64,000 nucleotides of DNA from NCBI RefSeq assembly GCF_000238775.2, contig NZ_AFEJ02000001.1:186001-250000 (forward strand). Direction: 5' to 3'. Source of the DNA: Acaryochloris sp. CCMEE 5410. GTDB lineage: Bacteria; Cyanobacteriota; Cyanobacteriia; Thermosynechococcales; Thermosynechococcaceae. Shown here in pieces: positions 19,497 to 27,246 of this stretch (the stretch's first letter is position 1; each line of letters opens with the position of its first letter). The position numbers and the translations under genes were made by a program. The notes beneath the pieces are model-generated. The model saw only the letters and a list, made by a program, of their open reading frames with translations, was not told the origin of the DNA and ran no database searches.

Positions 19497-22400
19497 ATGT
19501 TATGGCTACTTGTCTGTTCAGCACTGGTCTTTGTCATGCAACCCGGGTTTATGTGCCTGGAGTCTGGACTCACCCGTTCCAAAAATAATATCAACGTTGC
19601 CATTAAAAATTTTGCAGACTTTAGTCTATCTACCATTATTTTCTGGTTTTTTGGCTATGGCTTGATGTTTGGAGCATCCATCAACACCATCATCGGCACC
19701 GATCAATTTCTAGCTTCTCCTGGAACTAACTCCGCCCTAGCCGCGTTTATCGTATTTCAAACCATGTTTTGCAGCACTGCAGCCACCATCGTTTCAGGCG
19801 CTGTGGCGGAGCGTACCAAGTTTGGAGGGTATCTAGTGATCACAGCCTTTATGGCTAGTGTGGTCTATCCCGTCTTTGGGCATTGGATTTGGAATGGAAT
19901 CGAAGCGGGGCAAATGAATGGCTGGTTGGGGCGCATGGGGTTTGTTGATTTTGCCGGTTCAACGGTCGTCCACAGTGTTGGTGGATGGGTTGCCCTGGCC
20001 GCCATTTTGATTATTGGCCCAAGACAAGGGAGATTTTCCAAAACAGATGCCCCCAAGGAGATTTTGGGATCCAGCTTGCCCCTATCCGTCTTAGGTGCGT
20101 TACTGCTGTGGATGGGGTGGCTCGGCTTTAATGGTGGGAGTGGTCTAGAATTCAGCGATCGTGTTCCCATTATTTTACTGAATACCGTTCTCGGGGGTGC
20201 TGCCGGAACTCTAACATCGGGGGCTCTTGGGTGGTGGCGAACCAAGATTCCCAAGATTGAGCTTATGATCAATGGATCCCTGGCCGGGCTAGTGTCCGTG
20301 ACCGCCAGTTGCCATGTCATCAACCCACCCCTAGCCATCATCATCGGAGCCATCGGGGGAGCCGTGATGATGGTTGTCAAATTTTGGATGACGAAACTAC
20401 ACATTGATGATGCAGTCGATGCTGTTCCAGTACATCTAGGAGGCGGCATTTGGGGCACCTTGGCCGTTGGGCTCTACGGTCGCCCTGATTTGCTTGAGAC
20501 TGGCCTCAATCGGGGGAGCCAAATTGGCATTCAGCTTCTGGGGATAGCTGTTTGCGGGGCTTGGGCATTCGGTTTAAGTTGGCTGCTGTTAAATGGGGTG
20601 AATCGACTGATGCCTTTGCGGGTATTAGCTGAAGATGAGCAGATGGGGCTTAACTTTGCCGAGCACCATGCCAAATCTGAGGTTCTGGATTTGTTTGAGG
20701 TGATGGATCAGCAAGCCGAAGATCTGGACTTAAGCTTGCGGGCTCCCGTTGAACCCTTTACTGAGGTCGGTCGTATTGCGACTCGCTATAACCAAGTCAT
20801 TGATGCTTTAGAAAAGTCTAACCAGGAATTGTTAGATACGAAGGCAACCCTGGAGCAGCAGGTGGAAGCACGGACAGCAAAACTGGTCGAGGCCAATCAG
20901 GAATTGCAGCAGCTTGCCCACTTTAAAGCGGATTACTCTCGAACTCTGGAAGCCGAGGTTGAAGCCAAAACCCACAAGTTAAGACAAGAAATTGAAGAGC
21001 GGCAAGAAGCAGAGATTGCTCTAGCTCAGCAAGTAAAGCGAGCACAGCTTTTAGAAAAAATCACCCAGGCCATTCGTCAAAGCCTGGATACTCAGATAAT
21101 TTTTCAGACTGCCGCAGACCAAATGGGTCAAGTTTTTCAAGTAAGTCGTTGCCACTTACACAGTTATACGGAAGATGGCGACTATATTCCCGTAGTGGCT
21201 GAATATACCGCCCCTGGCATTCATTCAATGCTGGGAATCGAGATGCCTGTGGCAGATAATCCCCATGCCCAGCAGATTCTCACCCAAGATCAAGCCGTTA
21301 CAACTCCAAATATCTACACCGATCGATTACTAGAAACCCTGATTCTGGATCCTCAGCCCGTGACCTTGAAGTCAATGTTAGGGGTCCGCACGTCCTATCA
21401 AGGAAAACCCAATGGCGCAATTATCCTTCAGCATTGCGATCGCAGATTGTCTCGTGAAGATTACCTGGCTCAACCCGAGGCCTATACAGACTGTTTTAGA
21501 GCCTGGTCCACAGCAGAAATCGACTTATTAGAAGCGGTTGCAGACCAAATCGGCATTGCTCTAGCCCAAGCAAAACTGTTGGAACAGGAACATGCCCAGC
21601 GAACCGAGCTACAACAACAAATTATTGAGCGCCAACAAGCAGATGCCGCCTTAAAGGAAAGCGAGGAACGGTTTCAATTGGCGGTCAAGGGATCGGGAGA
21701 CGTCCTATGGGATTGGAATATCGTCAACAAAGCCTTTTATCTGTCCCCCCGGTTTGGTCAATTATTGGGGTATGAAGATGGAGAATTGCCATGCAATTTA
21801 GAAACCTGGAAAGCCCATATTTATCCCGATGATCAAGAGATGGTCTCCTTGGCCCTCAAACATCACTTAGAACATTTGGTCCCCTATGAAGTAGAGTACC
21901 GTCTGAAATCGAAAGCAGGCTATTACCTATGGGTTTCCGGCCGTGGTCAGGCCATCTGGGACATTGAAGGCAAGCCCACCCGTATGGCAGGCTCTATTCG
22001 CAATATTACAGAAACCAAAGCGGCCACGGAAGCCCTTAAACAGCAAATGCGTCGGGCTGAATTGGTAGAGGAAATCACCCGTAAGATTCGTAAGAACTTA
22101 GACCGTCAACAAATTTTTAAAGCCACGGTTCAAGAAATTGGCAAAACCTTTCAGGTCAGTCGATGCCATCTCCATACCTACGTTACCGCTCCTAAACCCC
22201 ATCTGCCCATCGTTGCAGAATACCTGACCGGAGAGGTGCCGTCTATGCTCGGCACCGACATCCAGTTGGAAAATAATCCCCATGCCCGCAAGGTTCTCCG
22301 CCATGACCGGGCCGTTTCCTCCACTAATGCCTTAGAGGACCCCCTAATTCAGCCCGTTTCAGATATTTGTGAACAAGGCCAAATTCAGTCCATGTTAGCG

Positions 22401-24245
22401 ATTCGCACGTCCTATCAGCGCAAAGCCAATGGGGTGATAGTGCTACAGCAATGCGATCGCAAACGGGATTGGACCCAAGCCGAAACTGAACTCATCGAAG
22501 CTGTTGCTGGACAAGTCGGCATCGCCCTAGCCCATGGTCATCTCCTGGAACAGGAACAACAGCAGCGCCAAACACTGACTCAGAACAATACAGCCCTGAA
22601 ACAAGCTCGAAAAGATGCTGATGCAGCCAACGTTGCTAAGAGTGAATTTCTAGCTACTATGAGCCACGAAATTCGCACCCCCATGAATGCGGTCATTGGT
22701 ATGACGGGGCTGTTGCTGAATACCACTTTAGATAATCAACAACGGGATTTCGTTGAAACCATTCGAAGCAGTGGGGATGCGCTGTTAACCCTGATCAACG
22801 ACATCCTCGACTTTTCCAAGATTGAAGCGGGTAAGTTGGAATTTGAAGAACAACCCTTTAGCCTACGGGCCTGCATTGAAGAATCCCTGCGTCTCGTTGC
22901 GCCAAGAGCCATTGATAAACAGCTCGAACTCGCTTACTTATTCGATCCCTCAACCCCCAATCACATCGTGGGAGATGTCACTCGTCTCCGCCAAATCTTA
23001 GTGAACCTCCTCACCAACGGTGTCAAGTTTACCGAGCAAGGGGAAGTCGTAATTTATGTGCAGGACATCACAGATACAGACATCGCCCAACCTGAGACAA
23101 CCCCCCAGCGGAAAAATTTTACCGATATTCAAAATCAACGCCGTTTGGTTCAATTTGAAGTCAGAGACTCAGGCATTGGCATTCCGGCCGATCGCATGGA
23201 TCGATTGTTCAAATCTTTTAGCCAAGTAGATGCCTCAACCACCAAAAAATATGGTGGCACCGGCCTAGGCTTAGCCATCTGTCGCTCCCTCTCTCAAATG
23301 ATGGGAGGCAGAATCTGGGTCGAGAGCAAAGCCGGGGTCGGGTCAAGCTTTTTCTTTACCATTGCGGTGCCAGTGGCCCCTGAGGGAGAAAATACCCTCG
23401 ATCAATCTCAACAGCTTCTCGATGGGAAGCAGCTCCTGGTGGTGGATGACAATCCCACAAATCGCAGAATTTTAACCCTACAAGCCCAAACCTGGGGCAT
23501 GGGGATTCAAACGGTGAGCGGGGGAGCCGAAGCCCTAGCTCTCCTAGAAAGTGATTCCAAGTTTGATCTGGCGATTTTGGATATGCAAATGCCAGAAATG
23601 GATGGTGTCGAATTGGCGAGACATATCCGCCAACTCGATCAGAGGAAACACCTTCCCCTCGTCATGCTCAGTTCCTTGGGACAAGACGAAATTATCAAAC
23701 ATAAACAAGAAATTCAATTTTCTGCCATTCTCAATAAGCCCATCCAGCAATCCTACTTGTACGACGCCTTAGCAGAAATTTTTGAAGGTCAGCGCGTTCA
23801 AGTTAAACCCACTGTACCTTCTCCGGCGAATACCGAAGAACAGGGTGATCCGTCTCTGCAAATCCTGTTAGCTGAAGATATTGTCGTCAATCAAAAAGTG
23901 GCGCTACTGATTCTCAAACAGTTGGGTTACCGAGCAGATGTAGCCAATAATGGCGAAGAAGTCCTAGAAGCTCTGCATCGCCAATCCTACGATGTCGTGT
24001 TAATGGACGTGCAAATGCCAGAGATGGACGGTCTGACAGCAGCCAGGCACATCAAAGAACAGTGGCAGGAAGAGGATCAGCCCTATATTATTGCGTTAAC
24101 TGCCAATGCCATGCAGGGTGACCGGGAAATGTGCATGGCTGCAGGAATGCACGACTATGTCAGTAAACCCATTCGTGTGGATGAGTTAAAGTCTGCTTTC
24201 GAACGGTACTTCGCTCAGGCTAAACAACCCCAGGTTATCTTTTAA
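19497..24245 (+). CDS. ammonium-transporter-domain hybrid histidine kinase (Amt-GAF-PAS-GAF-HisKA-HATPase-REC-REC)
   Basis: 1582 residues. Residues 1 to about 375 are an Amt/Mep/Rh-type channel domain with about 11 membrane helices, including STAATIVSGAVAERTKFGGY. The twin pore histidines are present as His159 (DFAGSTVVHSVGG) and His313 (VPVHLGGGIWG), with Asp151 also kept. A coiled coil, GAF (about 520-690), PAS (about 715-840) and second GAF (about 855-1010) follow, then HisKA (His about 1057, SHEIRTPMN), HATPase and two receivers (Asp about 1362 and 1504). Amt-kinase fusions such as Ks-Amt5 from an anammox bacterium act as ammonium sensors. It has no HPt; the upstream kinase has one. An in-frame TAG just upstream supports this ATG. 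Confidence 0.94.
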   Translation: MLWLLVCSALVFVMQPGFMCLESGLTRSKNNINVAIKNFADFSLSTIIFWFFGYGLMFGASINTIIGTDQFLASPGTNSALAAFIVFQTMFCSTAATIVSGAVAERTKFGGYLVITAFMASVVYPVFGHWIWNGIEAGQMNGWLGRMGFVDFAGSTVVHSVGGWVALAAILIIGPRQGRFSKTDAPKEILGSSLPLSVLGALLLWMGWLGFNGGSGLEFSDRVPIILLNTVLGGAAGTLTSGALGWWRTKIPKIELMINGSLAGLVSVTASCHVINPPLAIIIGAIGGAVMMVVKFWMTKLHIDDAVDAVPVHLGGGIWGTLAVGLYGRPDLLETGLNRGSQIGIQLLGIAVCGAWAFGLSWLLLNGVNRLMPLRVLAEDEQMGLNFAEHHAKSEVLDLFEVMDQQAEDLDLSLRAPVEPFTEVGRIATRYNQVIDALEKSNQELLDTKATLEQQVEARTAKLVEANQELQQLAHFKADYSRTLEAEVEAKTHKLRQEIEERQEAEIALAQQVKRAQLLEKITQAIRQSLDTQIIFQTAADQMGQVFQVSRCHLHSYTEDGDYIPVVAEYTAPGIHSMLGIEMPVADNPHAQQILTQDQAVTTPNIYTDRLLETLILDPQPVTLKSMLGVRTSYQGKPNGAIILQHCDRRLSREDYLAQPEAYTDCFRAWSTAEIDLLEAVADQIGIALAQAKLLEQEHAQRTELQQQIIERQQADAALKESEERFQLAVKGSGDVLWDWNIVNKAFYLSPRFGQLLGYEDGELPCNLETWKAHIYPDDQEMVSLALKHHLEHLVPYEVEYRLKSKAGYYLWVSGRGQAIWDIEGKPTRMAGSIRNITETKAATEALKQQMRRAELVEEITRKIRKNLDRQQIFKATVQEIGKTFQVSRCHLHTYVTAPKPHLPIVAEYLTGEVPSMLGTDIQLENNPHARKVLRHDRAVSSTNALEDPLIQPVSDICEQGQIQSMLAIRTSYQRKANGVIVLQQCDRKRDWTQAETELIEAVAGQVGIALAHGHLLEQEQQQRQTLTQNNTALKQARKDADAANVAKSEFLATMSHEIRTPMNAVIGMTGLLLNTTLDNQQRDFVETIRSSGDALLTLINDILDFSKIEAGKLEFEEQPFSLRACIEESLRLVAPRAIDKQLELAYLFDPSTPNHIVGDVTRLRQILVNLLTNGVKFTEQGEVVIYVQDITDTDIAQPETTPQRKNFTDIQNQRRLVQFEVRDSGIGIPADRMDRLFKSFSQVDASTTKKYGGTGLGLAICRSLSQMMGGRIWVESKAGVGSSFFFTIAVPVAPEGENTLDQSQQLLDGKQLLVVDDNPTNRRILTLQAQTWGMGIQTVSGGAEALALLESDSKFDLAILDMQMPEMDGVELARHIRQLDQRKHLPLVMLSSLGQDEIIKHKQEIQFSAILNKPIQQSYLYDALAEIFEGQRVQVKPTVPSPANTEEQGDPSLQILLAEDIVVNQKVALLILKQLGYRADVANNGEEVLEALHRQSYDVVLMDVQMPEMDGLTAARHIKEQWQEEDQPYIIALTANAMQGDREMCMAAGMHDYVSKPIRVDELKSAFERYFAQAKQPQVIF

Positions 24246-24612
24246 GAAAATCCTTGTATACGCCTCGACAACAACTATCAAATTGTATGATCAACTATTC
24301 TTCAGCCAGTTTCTGCAGATAGAGTCGCATAAGTTGGAATCGGACAGAGATAGTTATTCTCAGCCGCCGACTTACACTTAACGACGTTGAGCGTCTGATT
24401 TTATCCTTTAAGATTTTTTTATCCAGTAAGTCAAGATACAGAAACAATTCATCATTCCATAAAATTTCTATAGCTTCTGAAACGCTGCTAAAAGTGGATG
24501 AAATAATGAGGGACAGCAGAGATGAAGAGTTAAACGTATTGTGGGAAATGCCTTTCGTTACTGGCAATGGGTGAGGATTGACGCAACGGGTCAAAAAAAA
24601 GTGGAAGTCGTA
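24246..24612. other. intergenic region before the CHAT cluster
   Basis: 367 bp with no convincing gene. It separates the Amt-kinase from the HTH-like protein and should contain the promoter of the four-gene plus-strand operon. No clear terminator with a U-tract was seen after the kinase. Confidence 0.5.
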
Positions 24613-25947
24613 ATGCCGGCTAAACAATTTTTGCGAACACAGTTGTCAATAGCAGAGGATCAGTCATCCCTTTCTGACGATCAGTTACAGCAACGTTTAT
24701 TTCAACTTTGGCTTCATCCTGAAGAAGCAAAAACCAGTGATCAGGAGCTGGCAGGACTATGTTTGAAGTGCTTTATTTCTAATGTGATTGCTCAAGTTTG
24801 TGGACAACTTTGTGCTCAGTTTGGCCAAGATCATGGCTTTACGACTAAGGATCTCTACTCTTTTGTGCTTGATCATGGCCCCTTAAACCTCCAGAATGAA
24901 CCTCAAATCCGAAGTTCATATCAGTCTCTAATTGAAAAGATATTATCTTCTTTCGATATTAAACAAGGAGGCCTATCAACTTGGACAGCTCAGTTAGTTC
25001 GCCGAGACCGTAGCCTCAACACTTTTCTGCTAGAACATGGCGTTTATCTCATAAGTGATTGGGCAATTCTTAACGACACTACTCCTCAACAGATATCCCG
25101 AATATTAGGAGAGTTTCACTCCCTCACATCTCATGAAATCGAACACAACATAAACTTACTGAACAGATATCATTCTGTATATCGACGCGATCGCATTCGT
25201 CAGCGCCAAGCGGGAAAAACAGGTCGATGTCAGGAACCCTCTCCTTCTCAGCTACAGCAAATTGCCCAATTCAGAATCATCAACTCTGACCCAGTTGAAC
25301 CCCAGAAGGTTCTAAGTCAATTACAGAATTTGGCTAGATTGCTGCGTGAATATCGAATTTATGCCCGAGGTGGGCCAGCACCAACCCAATCCCTGGACCA
25401 GCTGCATCCGACCACTGGACAGGTAATGCAGATTGCTACCCCCCATTCAGATGAAGAACCAGACTCTCAAACACAATTTCTACAGCAGTACCGACAGCAA
25501 TTCCAACAGAGTTTAGACAAGACCATAGAGGGCGTTTTGGCAGATAAGCTCAAGAGATTCCAAACTCAAAAATCTAATAAATCTCATCAGTACCTAACGG
25601 CTTTATTTTTGTTTCATTGCCAAGGGTTGGCGATGAGCGATATTGCACCTCACGTTGGTCTGAAAGCCCAATATCAGGTCACCCGATTACTTCAGCTCAA
25701 AGACCTAAGAGCAGATATTCGCCATCAAATCTTACTCGACCTGCGGGAGCGGGTTTGGCAAGCCGCTCAACCATTCGCCGATCCTAATCGACTATACATT
25801 TTGAATAAACAGCTCGATTCCCTTCTGACTGAACAAGTCGATGGAGTGATGCAGGCTGCTGCCGCTGAAGCCAGTGTTCCTCGGAATCGGCCCGTGAGCA
25901 GCCTATATGCCCAGCGACTCTGTGATTATCTGGATAGGACGCTCTGA
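24613..25947 (+). CDS. uncharacterised protein with a sigma-region-4-like HTH, first gene of the CHAT operon
   Basis: 444 residues from the ATG at 24613, which is preceded by GTGGAAG; a longer frame opens with GTG at 24541. I do not recognise a named family for the whole protein. The N-terminal half is helical. Around residues 335-385 a segment reads YLTALFLFHCQGLAMSDIAP then VGLKAQYQVTRLLQLK, which resembles the HTH of sigma-70 region 4. The basic C-terminus could bind nucleic acid or protein. Its stop is 3 bp before the DUF1822 start, so it is translationally coupled to the CHAT-CHASE2 genes and may regulate or assemble them. No sigma region 2 signature is visible, so calling it a sigma factor is not justified. 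Confidence 0.65.
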   Translation: MPAKQFLRTQLSIAEDQSSLSDDQLQQRLFQLWLHPEEAKTSDQELAGLCLKCFISNVIAQVCGQLCAQFGQDHGFTTKDLYSFVLDHGPLNLQNEPQIRSSYQSLIEKILSSFDIKQGGLSTWTAQLVRRDRSLNTFLLEHGVYLISDWAILNDTTPQQISRILGEFHSLTSHEIEHNINLLNRYHSVYRRDRIRQRQAGKTGRCQEPSPSQLQQIAQFRIINSDPVEPQKVLSQLQNLARLLREYRIYARGGPAPTQSLDQLHPTTGQVMQIATPHSDEEPDSQTQFLQQYRQQFQQSLDKTIEGVLADKLKRFQTQKSNKSHQYLTALFLFHCQGLAMSDIAPHVGLKAQYQVTRLLQLKDLRADIRHQILLDLRERVWQAAQPFADPNRLYILNKQLDSLLTEQVDGVMQAAAAEASVPRNRPVSSLYAQRLCDYLDRTL

Positions 25948-25950
25948 ATC

Positions 25951-27246
25951 ATGACTATTGTTCCCACTCCCCCAGACCTGGCAGCAGACTTCACCGCCCT
26001 GCCCATTACGGCGATCACACTGTCTGAAATGCAGATTTCAGAAGTTATTCAGCAAAGCGAATCGCTGCCAGAAGCCTGGCAATGGCGAGGTTACCTCCAT
26101 GGATTAGCGCTCACAGCTTTGGAATCGTGGTTGGCGGAGCGGAGCTATCTAGGGGTAAGGGTTCGTCCCTTTTTAGATCCCACGTACCTACCCTTTTGCG
26201 ATGCCAGCTATCTACAGGTTGGGGAATGGCGAGTAGCGGTTTTAGTCTCCGGCTTAACCGATGCAGAAGTGGCAATCCCCAGAGCAGCACTTGAAGTTGC
26301 AGGATTTGTTCCTCACTGCTTTGTGAAAGTGGAAGTCCTAGAAGAACTAGCACAGGTAGAGATTCAGGGGGGATTGAGATGGGATGATGCTGTTCAACTA
26401 TTACCATCTTTAATCCCACAACCAGACTGGACCTATGCACTTTCACCTCAAGCATTTGTGCCTGCCAATGAGTTACTCCTGTGGCTGCGTTGTTTAGAGA
26501 CTGTCCCTCAGCTAGAACTGCAATCTCATATATCTACGACTCTCACTGAATCTCTCTTAATTGAGAAACTCGATCATGTTCGTTCAGGAGCCGAATTTTG
26601 GCAATCGTTCACTTGGCATGAAGCTGCTTCCATTCTGAGTAATGCAGAATGTCTAAGCCGGTGTAGTGAGTATTGGCAGCATGAGCCAACCCAGGATTCA
26701 ATTGATTCAGTCACTGAGCCAGAACGGGCGATAGATGTTGGGGCATGGCTTCAACAGAGATTAGATGATGCCGCTCGGCAGTTCAGTTGGATACTGATGC
26801 CCCCCTTGGCAACCGCCTTGCGCTCGACAGATCCAGTGATTGTTGCGGTGATTGGGGAGTTACAACGACAGGGTATGGATATTCCTACTTCTGCGGGTGG
26901 TGCATACCGGGATCTAACCTTGGGACTTTCTCAACTGCGCTTATATTCAATAGTCTGGCCAGTGGAACCAAATTTATCCAACACAGAATGGACGTTACTT
27001 GTTGTTGTCGGTGCTAAACCAGAAACGACTCTCGAACAGACGGTGAAGCTTCTGGTTAGTGATACCGAAAAAGTGCTAGCAGATCCGATGCTTACCCCGA
27101 CGGAAGAAGACATTTGTATTTATGCTCAAGTGGTCGGGGAGTTTGAGGAACAGTTTTGGGTGACCTTGTCAGCAGCAGACTCGAGATCGCCCGCTGCAAC
27201 CTTACGACTTTCGCCTTTTAAATTCGCCTCCAACAAAAACTCATGA
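25951..27246 (+). CDS. DUF1822 family protein
   Basis: 431 residues. The core (LQVGEWRVAVLVSGL, EVAIPRAALEVAGFVPHCFV, VEVLEELAQVEIQGGLRWDD, PDWTYALSPQAF) fits the cyanobacterial DUF1822 family as I know it; no biochemical function is established. The protein is soluble by inspection, with no signal peptide or membrane helix. It overlaps the following CHAT-CHASE2 start by ATGA, a strong sign of coupled translation and a likely physical partnership. Confidence 0.75.
   Translation: MTIVPTPPDLAADFTALPITAITLSEMQISEVIQQSESLPEAWQWRGYLHGLALTALESWLAERSYLGVRVRPFLDPTYLPFCDASYLQVGEWRVAVLVSGLTDAEVAIPRAALEVAGFVPHCFVKVEVLEELAQVEIQGGLRWDDAVQLLPSLIPQPDWTYALSPQAFVPANELLLWLRCLETVPQLELQSHISTTLTESLLIEKLDHVRSGAEFWQSFTWHEAASILSNAECLSRCSEYWQHEPTQDSIDSVTEPERAIDVGAWLQQRLDDAARQFSWILMPPLATALRSTDPVIVAVIGELQRQGMDIPTSAGGAYRDLTLGLSQLRLYSIVWPVEPNLSNTEWTLLVVVGAKPETTLEQTVKLLVSDTEKVLADPMLTPTEEDICIYAQVVGEFEEQFWVTLSAADSRSPAATLRLSPFKFASNKNS

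Noticed and set aside
19865-20458. 197-residue minus-strand frame over the Amt domain
   Set aside because: Antisense shadow with Pro/Met-rich low-complexity content.
21060-21600. Bilin-binding GAF domain suggested by a Cys-His pair (VSRCHLHSY)
   Set aside because: The Cys-His sits at an early strand where phytochrome-type GAFs have RVxxY, not at the chromophore-binding site; both GAF copies share it.
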